From assembly GCA_964652565.1 (NCBI GenBank), contig CAZZEC010000058.1, positions 1 to 32,527 of the forward strand: DNA of 32,527 bases. Direction: 5' to 3'. Both the position numbers and the translations under genes were made by a program. The notes beneath the pieces are model-generated. The model was not told the DNA's origin and ran no database searches. It saw nothing but the letters and a program-made list of their open reading frames with translations. This document shows, piece after piece, positions 15,380-23,529 of the stretch. Source of the stretch: JBCCTX01 sp964652565 (GTDB lineage: Bacteria; Bacteroidota; Bacteroidia; J057). Position 1 is the stretch's first letter. Each line of letters begins with the position of its first letter.

Positions 15380-17329
15380 ATGGCTTTATTAAACCTTGAA
15401 AATATTGGTATTGAGTTTAGTGGAAGGTGGTTATTGAGTGAAGCTACGTATCAATTTAATCCCGGAGAACGCATCGGATTAATTGGTAGAAATGGAGCGG
15501 GTAAATCTACTCTACTAAAAATAATTGCAGGACAGATGTCCCCAACGCATGGACAGTTACATCGTTCCAACTCCCTGGAAGTTGCCTATTTTCATCAGGA
15601 TCTTCTCTCATACCAAAGCGATTCCCCAATAGATGAAATCGTCAGAGAAGCATTTACAGATCTCCTTCATATGGAATCCAAGATCGAGCAGCTTCAACAA
15701 ACCCTGGATTCTGGTAGTACGGATCCCTCTATCTGGGATGAAATTTCAAATTTACAGGTTATCTTCGATACTCAAGGGGGGCACCTCATTGATTCTCAGG
15801 TTCATGGAGTATTATCGGGATTAGGGTTTTCAGATGAAGAACAAGTACAACCTTTTTCAACTTTTTCCGGTGGTTGGCGCATGCGCGTAATGTTGGCTAA
15901 AATGCTCTTAATGCAGCCCGACCTTTTGCTGTTAGATGAGCCCACCAACCACCTGGATCTCCCTTCCATTCAATGGCTGGAAAACTATCTCAAAACATTC
16001 CCGGGATCGTGTATCATTGTTTCTCACGATCGATTTTTTCTCGATAGAATGGCTGATAAAATTCTTGAAATTAGCCATCAAAAACTGAATATCTACGCTG
16101 GTAACTACTCATACTACCTCAAAGAAAAACAATTGCGAGAGGAACAACGGCGGAATACTTATGAAAATCAACAAAAGTACATCGCCGATCAGGAAAAGTT
16201 TATCAACAGATTTCGCTATAAAGCTTCTAAGGCCAGGCAAGTTCAAAGTAAAATCAAACAACTAGAAAAAATTGACTTAGTTGAAGCACCCGAATCGGAT
16301 ACCGCCGATATCAATATCCACTTTGAGATGAAATACCCATCGGGGAAGGAAGTGCTAACATTAGATACCATTAGTAAATCTTACGATAAAAAGGAAATCC
16401 TTCATAATACATCTGCAACAATCTTAAGAGGCGACAAAATTGCTTTGATAGGGGCGAATGGTACTGGAAAGTCTACGTTGTTGAGAATCCTGGCAAATAA
16501 TGAAAGTTTTCAGGGAAAAAGAACTGAGGGACATAATGTAAATACAAGCTTTTTTGCACAACATCAATTGGAGGCACTGGATCTTTCTAAATCTATTCTG
16601 GAAGAAATTGCCTATCATTCCTCAGAGCGTACAGAAACTTATCTACGCAATATCCTGGGATGTTTTATGTTCTCAGGAGACGAAGTAGATAAAAAAATAC
16701 ACGTATTATCGGGAGGAGAAAAATCTCGTGTCGCACTCGCTAAAATTTTACTATCTGAAGCCAATTTTTTACTCCTGGACGAGCCCACCAATCACTTAGA
16801 CATACAAAGCATACAAGTGCTAGTAGAAGCTCTCAATGAATACCCCGGTACGTATGTCGTCGTTTCTCACGATCGATTTTTTCTTCAGAAAATCGCGAAT
16901 AAAATATGGTACCTGGAAAATCACATCATCAAAGAGTATCCTGGATCATATGATGAATACGAGCGTTGGCGGCAACAACAAGAATCCTCTTCAGAATCAG
17001 ATACACATTCAAAAAAAGAGAAAGACACTTATTCCGCTCAACCAGATACAGAAGACAAAAAAATAGACTTTCAAGAGCAAAAGAAAATCAAAAACCGAAT
17101 CAAAAAATTATATAGTGAGATAGATACGGTAGAACGAGAAATCTCCAATCTGGAAACCGACAAACAGAATAAAGAATTAGAAATGGCTCAACCTGATGTT
17201 GCTGCTGATTTTGATAAACTTCAGGTATTACAGCAAGAACACCAATCTTTACAAAATCAGCTACAAGTGTCTCAAGAACAATGGGAATCCCTTATGTTGG
17301 AATTAGAAGAACTAGAACAAACTGTCTAA
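15380..17329 (+). CDS. ABC-F family ATPase (Uup/YbiT-like)
   Basis: 649 residues from ATG 15380; upstream in-frame starts at 15359 and 15374 conflict with the promoter box. Two ABC cassettes without membrane segments. First: Walker A GRNGAGKST, signature FSGGWRMRV, Walker B LLLLDEPTNHLD. Second: GANGTGKST, LSGGEKSRV, FLLLDEPTNHLD. Between them is a charged linker (YYLKEKQLREEQRR and KFINRFRYKASKARQVQSK), the P-site tRNA interaction motif region of ABC-F proteins. The C-terminal 100 residues form an acidic/basic coiled coil (from about 545), as in Uup. ABC-F proteins act on ribosomes to relieve stalled states or protect from antibiotics; the housekeeping translation factor role is more likely here. 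Convergent with the symporter gene, 1 bp apart. Confidence 0.95.
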   Translation: MALLNLENIGIEFSGRWLLSEATYQFNPGERIGLIGRNGAGKSTLLKIIAGQMSPTHGQLHRSNSLEVAYFHQDLLSYQSDSPIDEIVREAFTDLLHMESKIEQLQQTLDSGSTDPSIWDEISNLQVIFDTQGGHLIDSQVHGVLSGLGFSDEEQVQPFSTFSGGWRMRVMLAKMLLMQPDLLLLDEPTNHLDLPSIQWLENYLKTFPGSCIIVSHDRFFLDRMADKILEISHQKLNIYAGNYSYYLKEKQLREEQRRNTYENQQKYIADQEKFINRFRYKASKARQVQSKIKQLEKIDLVEAPESDTADINIHFEMKYPSGKEVLTLDTISKSYDKKEILHNTSATILRGDKIALIGANGTGKSTLLRILANNESFQGKRTEGHNVNTSFFAQHQLEALDLSKSILEEIAYHSSERTETYLRNILGCFMFSGDEVDKKIHVLSGGEKSRVALAKILLSEANFLLLDEPTNHLDIQSIQVLVEALNEYPGTYVVVSHDRFFLQKIANKIWYLENHIIKEYPGSYDEYERWRQQQESSSESDTHSKKEKDTYSAQPDTEDKKIDFQEQKKIKNRIKKLYSEIDTVEREISNLETDKQNKELEMAQPDVAADFDKLQVLQQEHQSLQNQLQVSQEQWESLMLELEELEQTV

Positions 17330-17330
17330 G

Positions 17331-18701
17331 TCAGTTGACTGGCGATTTATGTGTAAGCTTCTGAAAGTAAGTTTGAGCAGCTGCTCTTATCTTAGGGGCT
17401 AATAATAGTCCTGATATCATGGTAGGAATAGCCATTGTTGCATACATACCATCAATCAGTCCAATTACAGCTTTCAGTGAAATTACGGCTCCCAGTAATA
17501 TCATAGCCACATAAAAATAGTTATAATAGTGGCTGACATGTGCTCCAAATAAAAATGAAAAACATTTTGTTCCATAATAAGACATGGAAAACATAGTGGT
17601 GAATGAAAATACTAATACACATAACACCAATATGTATTTACCTGCAAAGGGGATTTGATTCTCAAAGGCTTCTAATGTAATAGTAATTCCACTATCTATA
17701 TCCAATTGCCAGGTTTCTGTAATGATAATGGCCAAAGCCGTCATTGTACATACTAACAGCGTATCGATGGCTGGCCCTAACATTGCAATGAGTCCTTCTC
17801 TTATAGGTTCATTTGTCTTGGCTGCTCCATGTGCTAAAGGAGCCGTACCGATTCCTGCTTCATTGGAAAATGCTGCTCTACGGGCTCCCGCAACAATTAC
17901 ACTTCCTACTGCTCCCCCCATTACGGCATTCCCTGTAAACGCATCTACAAATATTAATTCAAAACATCCGGGAATGTCTCCTATATTGGCAAACAAAATA
18001 TAAAGTACAGTGCCCGTGTACAAAAGCACCATAGAAGGAACCATTCTAGCCGCTACAGAGCCTATCCTCTTTATTCCTCCAAAGATAACCAATGAAACAA
18101 TGATTGAAATAATAAAACCCGTAGTTAGATTGGTATAAAAAGTCTCCTGGACTCCATTAGGGATCAATAAGACATCGCGAACAGTCTGTGTTAATTGGTT
18201 TGCCTGGAAGGCTGGTAACACCCCAAACAACCCTGCTACACAAAATAACACTGCCAAAGGTTTCCAGGTTTTTCCCAACCCTTCCACAATAACATACATA
18301 GGGCCTCCTTGTAGCTCCCCTTCAGAATCGCGACCTCTGTACATCACGGCCAGACTACAGGTGAAAAACTTTGTGGAAATGCCCAAAATTGCACTAATCC
18401 ACATCCAAAATACGGCTCCAGGTCCCCCCATAGTGATAGCAACTGCTACTCCACTTATATTTCCCATACCTACTGTCGCAGCTAAGGCCGTAGATAATGC
18501 CTGAAAGTGAGTGATCTGTCCCTCTTCATTGGGATTGTCATACTTCCCTCTTAGTATATTCAAAGCGTGTCCTAAATACCTAAATGGGACCAATCTAATA
18601 TATATGGTAAAAAAAAGGCCACCACCTAATAATAAAACCAGTAGTGGAGTCCCCCATGCAGCATTACCAAAATTAATCAGGATTTCTTCTAACAATTTCA
18701 A
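17331..18701 (-). CDS. Alanine/sodium (AGCS family) amino acid symporter
   Basis: 456 residues with about ten or eleven hydrophobic segments; inner membrane. AGCS signatures are present: LSTALAATVGMGNISGVAVA at about 70, GGPGAVFWMW at about 90, GGPMYVI at about 137, the highly conserved RRAAFSNEAGIGTAPLAHGA block at about 275, and SYYGTKCFSFLFG near the C-terminus. The family imports alanine or glycine, and sometimes other small amino acids, with sodium or protons. Substrate and ion cannot be fixed from sequence. It is a single-gene transcription unit, convergent with the ABC-F gene and divergent from metF. Confidence 0.96.
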   Translation of the reverse strand: MKLLEEILINFGNAAWGTPLLVLLLGGGLFFTIYIRLVPFRYLGHALNILRGKYDNPNEEGQITHFQALSTALAATVGMGNISGVAVAITMGGPGAVFWMWISAILGISTKFFTCSLAVMYRGRDSEGELQGGPMYVIVEGLGKTWKPLAVLFCVAGLFGVLPAFQANQLTQTVRDVLLIPNGVQETFYTNLTTGFIISIIVSLVIFGGIKRIGSVAARMVPSMVLLYTGTVLYILFANIGDIPGCFELIFVDAFTGNAVMGGAVGSVIVAGARRAAFSNEAGIGTAPLAHGAAKTNEPIREGLIAMLGPAIDTLLVCTMTALAIIITETWQLDIDSGITITLEAFENQIPFAGKYILVLCVLVFSFTTMFSMSYYGTKCFSFLFGAHVSHYYNYFYVAMILLGAVISLKAVIGLIDGMYATMAIPTMISGLLLAPKIRAAAQTYFQKLTHKSPVN

Positions 18702-18840
18702 AGTTTGAGTTTTTTATATTTGTACAAGAGTTAACAGAAATCCATTTATTCGATTACCGAAATACATAAGTATTTGATCACTCAACCGTAAAAATGATCT
18801 TGGATAGGATATGTCTGTTATATGTTGAGATATTTTAAAG

Positions 18841-18848
18841 TATATTTG
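18841..18848 (+). promoter_or_regulatory. Bacteroidota -7 promoter element for metF
   Basis: TATATTTG matches TANNTTTG and would give a leader of about 25 nt before ATG 18881. No convincing -33 TTTG at the usual distance. No S-box or other known riboswitch fits in so short a leader. Confidence 0.45.
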
Positions 18849-18880
18849 CGATAAGTTAATGAAAAATAAAAATATATTGT

Positions 18881-19837
18881 ATGCAGGTAGTAGAACATCT
18901 AAATAATGTCAAGAATCCAACTGTAAGTATTGAAATTATTCCTCCAAAGCGAGGACACAATATAGGCAAACTTCATCAGGCAATTGAATCAATTATACAT
19001 TTAAAGCCCCCTTTTATAGATGTTACTAGTCATGCAGCAGAGGTAGTCTGGGAGGAAATGAATGATGGTACATTCCGCAGAAAGGTGAAAAGGAAAAGCC
19101 CTGGCACTTTTGGGTTATGTGCTGCAATAAAATACAAATACAATCTTGAGCCTGTTCCTCATTTGTTATGCGGCGGGTTTACACGAGAAGAGACTGAAGA
19201 TGCATTAATAGAACTCAATTACCTCGGAATCGAAAATATTCTGGCTATCAGAGGGGATAAACAAAACCATCGTCCCATTCCTACTGATAGAACAGTTAAT
19301 AAATATGCGTTAGACCTCGTAAAACAAATAGCGTGTATGAACAAGGGACGGTATATTGATGAATTGATCGATGCCGCAAAATCCAATTTCTGTATTGGTG
19401 TGTCGTATTATCCTGAAAAGCATTTTGAATCCCCCAATTTGGCATTCGATATTAATTTACTTAAGCAAAAGCAAGATGGAGGTGCTCACTATGGTGTCTC
19501 TCAAATGTTTTTTGATACTAAAAAATATCTTGATTACGTGAAAATAGCCCGTAAACAAGGAGTTACCATACCTTTGGTGCCAGGTATGAAAATCATCACT
19601 TCCAAAAAACATCTCACAAGATTGCCTTCCATTTTCCATTTAGATATTCCTGAAGAATTGACAAACAGGATGATGGCGGCTAAAACTAAAGAAGAGGAAA
19701 TTAAAGTAGGAGTTGATTGGGCTTACAAGCAATGCATGGAGCTAATGGATAATGGGATATATTATCTCCACTTCTACATCATGCAAAATACCAAATCTTT
19801 CTTATTATTGATGGATAAGCTGAAGAAGCATATGTGA
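18881..19837 (+). CDS. metF: Methylenetetrahydrofolate reductase
   Basis: 318 residues, normal for bacterial MetF (FAD-containing TIM barrel). It reduces 5,10-methylene-THF to 5-methyl-THF for methionine synthesis. Seen: VSIEIIPPKRG at about 16 (position of the catalytic Glu), FIDVTSHAAEVVW at about 46, VPHLLCGGFTREET at about 94, LGIENILAIRGDK at about 116 (flavin-contact block), IGVSYYPEKHFESPN at about 172, and GAHYGVSQMFFDTKKY at about 205. Cytoplasmic. No methionine synthase gene is adjacent. It converges on moeA with a strong inverted repeat between them. Confidence 0.97.
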   Translation: MQVVEHLNNVKNPTVSIEIIPPKRGHNIGKLHQAIESIIHLKPPFIDVTSHAAEVVWEEMNDGTFRRKVKRKSPGTFGLCAAIKYKYNLEPVPHLLCGGFTREETEDALIELNYLGIENILAIRGDKQNHRPIPTDRTVNKYALDLVKQIACMNKGRYIDELIDAAKSNFCIGVSYYPEKHFESPNLAFDINLLKQKQDGGAHYGVSQMFFDTKKYLDYVKIARKQGVTIPLVPGMKIITSKKHLTRLPSIFHLDIPEELTNRMMAAKTKEEEIKVGVDWAYKQCMELMDNGIYYLHFYIMQNTKSFLLLMDKLKKHM

Positions 19838-19847
19838 TATTTCATAA

Positions 19848-19892
19848 CTTGATTCACCATTTGTACTAGGTTATTGCAAATGGTGAATCAAG
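19848..19892. terminator. Perfect 16-bp inverted repeat between metF and moeA
   Basis: CTTGATTCACCATTTG (19848-19863) is the exact reverse complement of CAAATGGTGAATCAAG (19877-19892), with a 13-nt loop. It fills the 65-bp gap between two convergent genes, so a bidirectional terminator is the simplest reading. Neither side has a long T-tract, so termination may be poor and mRNA 3'-end stabilisation is an alternative. Confidence 0.65.
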
Positions 19893-19902
19893 ATCTTTGC
19901 AT

Positions 19903-21117
19903 TTATAATCTGTACGAATAAAAAGGAAAGACCTCTCCCCTATCAAAATGGGATCTCTCTGCTGGTAATTCTAAAAAACCATTGCACGACAAAAGATTGG
20001 CCAAATCTCCCGAACCACTTCCGGGAATAGGTTTTGCCAATAATCTACCATCAGTTGCGTACATGGCTTCTACTAGCAGAAAGTAAGTAAGATCTGGTAA
20101 AAACGTATATGCTTCGCTGAGTTGGGCATACTGTGTTTGCCCGACACTAATACCTAATTGACTCATTAACCAAGGTCTGATATATCTATGAAACCCAACG
20201 AAAGAGGAAACAGGATTACCCGGAAGTGCAAACACTACTTTATGTTCTTCCTGATTGCTTCCAAACCAGAAAGGTTTCCCAGGTCTTTGGCTCACTCTGT
20301 GAAATAGCTTTTGCACACCTAGTTTTATCAAAATTTCAGGTATATAATCTGCTTTCCCTTTTGAAACACCTCCTGTGAGTATTAGCACATCGTTATCCAT
20401 CAGAAGCTGTCTTAATCGCTGTTCAATAACAGTTTGATCATCAGGGAAATGGTCGTGTAGAGAGGGTATACCTAGACTTGACAAGGCTGCTTGAAGCATG
20501 TAGGAGTTTGAACGACGAATCTGATGAGGAGCAGGAGTCTTATCCAATTCTACCAATTCATCCCCTGTTGATATAATCGCAACGTTGGGCAATCGAGACA
20601 CTTTTAACTGGGATTTACCTACTGTGGCAGCAACCGCAATCTCTGCTGCGCTGAGTTTTACCCCCGAATCGATCAAAATATCTCCTGCTCGTTGGTCTGT
20701 ACCCTTGGGATGAATATTTTGTCTTTCAAAAATATCATCTGTTTTCAGGTAAGCGGTGGCTGGAAGGGACTGCTGATCCATGTCTATATCTTCATACCTT
20801 ATCACCGTATCGACACCTAATGGACAGATAGAGCCCGTCATTACTTCAAGACAATGTCCCTTATCCCGTAACGTCATTTGTTCTTCTCCAGCCAATTGAG
20901 TCCCTTGTATAGGAAATGATCGCTTACCTTCAGCCCAGTCAGCGAAGTTGATAGCGATTCCATCCATCGTCACACGATCATATGGAGGAAAATCGCGATC
21001 AGCTACTACAGTCTCTACGAGTATACGACCTACAGCTTCATCTATCGCTACATATTCATCCCCCATCTCCAGTTTCGTCGCTTCAATTAGTTTGCTAGCC
21101 TCTTGTACAGATATCAT
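19903..21117 (-). CDS. moeA: Molybdopterin molybdenumtransferase MoeA
   Basis: 404 residues, normal for MoeA. It inserts molybdate into adenylylated molybdopterin in the last step of basic Moco synthesis. Signatures: N-terminal DRDFPPYDRVTMDGIAIN (about 40-57), EVMTGSICPLGVDTVIRYED (about 89-108), VAIISTGDELVEL (about 178), LILTGGVSKGKADYIPEIL (about 244) in the MoCF/MogA-like domain, and FALPGNPVSSFVGFHRYI (about 293). The C-terminal domain IV is present. Cytoplasmic. It is divergent from moaC across a 525-bp region; other Moco genes (moaA, moaD/E, mogA) are not in the window. Confidence 0.97.
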   Translation of the reverse strand: MISVQEASKLIEATKLEMGDEYVAIDEAVGRILVETVVADRDFPPYDRVTMDGIAINFADWAEGKRSFPIQGTQLAGEEQMTLRDKGHCLEVMTGSICPLGVDTVIRYEDIDMDQQSLPATAYLKTDDIFERQNIHPKGTDQRAGDILIDSGVKLSAAEIAVAATVGKSQLKVSRLPNVAIISTGDELVELDKTPAPHQIRRSNSYMLQAALSSLGIPSLHDHFPDDQTVIEQRLRQLLMDNDVLILTGGVSKGKADYIPEILIKLGVQKLFHRVSQRPGKPFWFGSNQEEHKVVFALPGNPVSSFVGFHRYIRPWLMSQLGISVGQTQYAQLSEAYTFLPDLTYFLLVEAMYATDGRLLAKPIPGSGSGDLANLLSCNGFLELPAERSHFDRGEVFPFYSYRL

Positions 21118-21365
21118 ATATTAATTTTTGTAAAGTAATTTTATTCCCAGCGTGTTAAATTAGTGTGAACGCACCTAATTTTATAACTAAGTAAATATTA
21201 AAACAATAGTAAGTAAATCGACACATCTAAATAATAGTTTTATTCTAAGAAAATGTGCTTTATTAAGCATAAGTAACAATCTTGAAAAGTATAAACTATA
21301 CATAAAAACGTCTTACTACTTAAGTAAAACTTTCTATTATCTAATCATAGAAATATACCATGACT

Positions 21366-21445
21366 AACCCCGGAGAGGCAATATGCAAGTAGCATCTCAG
21401 ATGCCCCCCAATTTCAGCCTGTAAAAATTACAGCCTCCAAGGGTT
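21366..21445 (+). ncRNA. Candidate structured RNA or leader between moeA and moaC
   Basis: Closing stem AACCC (21366-21370) with GGGTT (21441-21445), extended by GGA/TCC and GGC/GCC pairs (21372-21379 with 21433-21438). Inside are two hairpins, GCATCTCAGATGC (21392-21404) and CTGTAA-aaa-TTACAG (21419-21433). This makes a three-way junction. It lies between two Moco genes but upstream of the moaC promoter box, so as a leader it would fit moeA (minus strand) or an RNA gene of its own. I could not match it to the Moco riboswitch or another known class. Strand is uncertain. Confidence 0.3.
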
Positions 21446-21552
21446 GAGCGTTCATTCTTATAAATGAAGAAATATGGGAATAACATGTATTTCTCATAAC
21501 ATAGAACTCCTATGGCGCAAGTCTTTTGGAAACTGTGCCTTATATTTAAATA

Positions 21553-21560
21553 TATCTTTG
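21553..21560 (+). promoter_or_regulatory. Bacteroidota -7 promoter element for moaC
   Basis: TATCTTTG matches TANNTTTG. A TTTG at 21525-21528 is a possible -33 element, though the 24-bp spacer is somewhat long. The transcript would have a leader of about 75 nt before ATG 21643. Confidence 0.5.
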
Positions 21561-21642
21561 GTCAATATGAAAGCATTGAATAATATTGTCTATTTGCTTA
21601 CCTAACGAAGATAGCATTTATCAAGATCAAAAATAACTGAGA

Positions 21643-22128
21643 ATGGATAGCTCACAGAACTTATCGCATGTAGACCAGGAAGGCAAAGCTTCCATGGTAG
21701 ATATTAGCCACAAAACTATTACACATAGAGTTGCCACGGCAAGATCCAATGTTCGATTGGGAGAAGAGATACTCCAACACCTCAAGTCTGGAGAGTTGCA
21801 TATGCCTAAAGGACCCGTATTTCAAACGGCTACCCTCGCTGGGACCATGGCTGTCAAGCAAACTGGTCATTTAATCCCCCTGTGTCATCCATTGATTATT
21901 GAAAAAATTGACTTTCAAATAGATACTAATCATGAAGATACAGTAACTATAGTGTGTACAGTGGCAACTTCTGGTAAAACAGGCGTTGAAATGGAAGCGC
22001 TTACAGGGGCGAGTATAGCTGCACTAACCGTTTATGATATGTGCAAAGCCCTTTCTCACGATATTGTCATTTCAGATACACGACTTGTAAAGAAAACAGG
22101 GGGGAAAAGTGATGTTAACATAGAATAA
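21643..22128 (+). CDS. moaC: Cyclic pyranopterin monophosphate synthase MoaC
   Basis: 161 residues, normal for stand-alone MoaC. With MoaA it turns GTP into cyclic pyranopterin monophosphate in the first stage of Moco synthesis; MoaC converts 3',8-cyclo-GTP. Conserved blocks: KGPVFQTATLAGTMAVKQT, HLIPLCHPL (about 78-86), KTGVEMEALTGAS (about 122), VYDMCKALS (about 138) and the C-terminal KTGGKSDV with catalytic Lys. All key residues are present. Cytoplasmic. Divergent from moeA. The only Moco genes seen in the window are this one and moeA. Confidence 0.97.
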   Translation: MDSSQNLSHVDQEGKASMVDISHKTITHRVATARSNVRLGEEILQHLKSGELHMPKGPVFQTATLAGTMAVKQTGHLIPLCHPLIIEKIDFQIDTNHEDTVTIVCTVATSGKTGVEMEALTGASIAALTVYDMCKALSHDIVISDTRLVKKTGGKSDVNIE

Positions 22129-22370
22129 TTTAGGTTGATACTATTCATCATACTGTAAACAGTCGGTATTGGGTTAAATATTTTTATTTAAACCAATATT
22201 TCTTTATGAAATTCCCATTATTTTTTTCTCATTACATTAAACGATTACCTACTTTGATAAGTCATACAAAGAAAATTTTCGTTAAAAAGACAATAGTTTG
22301 ATAAGTGGAAATGATAATAAAACGAGCTAAAATTGTTATCTTTACAGGAAATAAGATAAAGATAGGCAAT

Positions 22371-23369
22371 ATGTATAGGCGGTTGAGAAAGTTGTGTTGG
22401 TTAAGTGTAGCTGCTTGGGTTGCTTGTAGTTCACCCTCAGGTAACCAGGACAAAATAGAAGGTGATTCTTTAACCAATAATTCATACCAAAAGGAGTCAA
22501 CAACTTCAGGACATATTACCATTGCGGTAGATGAAACCTACAAACCTATATTGGAGGCAGAAATTGACAATTTTGAATTTTTATATGAGAATGCATCTGT
22601 TAAAGCTGTTTACCTCCCCGGTGAAGAGGCAATTAACACTATGTTAACCCAAGACTCGATCAGATTGGTAGTATCCAGCAGGAACCTTACTGCTGCTGAG
22701 GAGACCTTTCTTGAAGAGCAGGGTACAAGAGCCAGATCAAGTCTCATAGCTGCAGATGCAGTAGCACTCATTATCCACAAGAGCAACACCGATAGTACAT
22801 TATCCAGTGAACAGCTTGAAGGAATCCTTACAGGACAAATCGAAACATGGGATCAAATTAATCCCTCCTCAGAACTAGGAAAGATTTTATTAGCCTTTGA
22901 TCATGCAAAATCAAGTACTGTGAGGTACTTACAGCAAAACTATCTCAATGACCGCGCACTTAGGAATGACGCTTTTGCAGCTAAATCGAACCCCGATGTC
23001 CTATCCTATGTGTCTCAGACCCCCAATGCTATAGGAGTCATAGGATTGTCATGGATTAGTGATCAGGATGATAAACAGGCTATCAGTTTTAGAAAAGATA
23101 TACGAGTCATGGAATTGGAAGCAGTGAACAACTGCTCCTTTATAGAAACCTACAAGGTAAATTTCTTTCAGCCCTATCAAGGAGTAATTAGTGAAGGTTG
23201 CTACCCTTTATCCAGAAATATATATGCTGTTTTGAGAGAACCCCGAGTAGGCTTAGGTACGGGATTTGTCGCACATCTAGCCAGTGATGAAGGCCAACGA
23301 ATCTTTCATAAAGCGGGGCTGGTACCAGAAAAAGCTATCACAAGGGTTGTAAGATTTCCTGAAAAATAA
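22371..23369 (+). CDS. PstS-like substrate-binding lipoprotein
   Basis: 332 residues from ATG 22371, selected because it opens a signal peptide (MYRRLRKLCWLSVAAWVAC, Cys19 the likely lipid site, though WVAC is a weak lipobox); the ORF is open from 22305. A TATCTTTA box at 22337-22344 (one base from TANNTTTG) fits this start. The body is a PBP-like type II periplasmic binding fold of the phosphate ABC-transporter group: ITIAVDETYKPILEAEI at the mature N-terminus, the VALIIHKSNTDSTLSSEQLEGILTG region (helix after the hinge, typical of PstS-like proteins), and AIGVIGLSWISD. No permease genes are adjacent. In many Bacteroidota such a protein and a TPR protein follow exbB/exbD/tonB genes, so it may serve an energy-transducing envelope system and not classical Pst transport. 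Confidence 0.85.
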   Translation: MYRRLRKLCWLSVAAWVACSSPSGNQDKIEGDSLTNNSYQKESTTSGHITIAVDETYKPILEAEIDNFEFLYENASVKAVYLPGEEAINTMLTQDSIRLVVSSRNLTAAEETFLEEQGTRARSSLIAADAVALIIHKSNTDSTLSSEQLEGILTGQIETWDQINPSSELGKILLAFDHAKSSTVRYLQQNYLNDRALRNDAFAAKSNPDVLSYVSQTPNAIGVIGLSWISDQDDKQAISFRKDIRVMELEAVNNCSFIETYKVNFFQPYQGVISEGCYPLSRNIYAVLREPRVGLGTGFVAHLASDEGQRIFHKAGLVPEKAITRVVRFPEK

Positions 23370-23375
23370 TAACTT

Positions 23376-23416
23376 TTATACCTTTTGTCAGCTGCTAGAC
23401 AGCTGATAAGGTATAA
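23376..23416. terminator. Bidirectional-type hairpin after the PstS-like gene
   Basis: Arms TTATACCTT (23376-23384) with AAGGTATAA (23408-23416) and TCAGCTG (23388-23394) with CAGCTGA (23400-23406), five-base loop CTAGA and a small internal loop. It starts 6 bp after the stop codon at 23369. Moderate T content follows. It probably lowers read-through into the TPR gene. Confidence 0.65.
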
Positions 23417-23529
23417 TTTGTATTACATATTATGCAGAACACTTTAATAAATAACATTATATTCGTATTTTGTTTATTCATTTTACAAATTTTTAAGCAT
23501 TCATTTAACAAACCAATAATACAAAGACT

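Larger units (their letters stand above)
21118..21642. other. Long moeA-moaC intergenic region
   Basis: 525 bp without a credible ORF. From the moeA side: an AT-rich part containing at 21168-21186 a 19-bp stretch matching the left end of the MITE-like element at 18 positions; a hairpin-rich part at about 21366-21540; then the moaC promoter box at 21553. Two further hairpins follow the first structured block: ATGGGAATA/TATTTCTCAT at 21474-21497, and GGCGCA/TGTGCC-like arms at about 21514-21539. Confidence 0.5.

Noticed and set aside
21366..21445. Moco, TPP, SAM or THF riboswitch
   Set aside because: Conserved core sequences of these classes were not found on either strand. Only a generic structured candidate is reported.
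23388..23406. Similarity of the TCAGCTGCTAGACAGCTGA terminator to the core of the MITE-like element
   Set aside because: The shared AGCTGCTAG-CAG is short and palindromic, without terminal repeats nearby; chance likeness of two hairpins is the simpler explanation.
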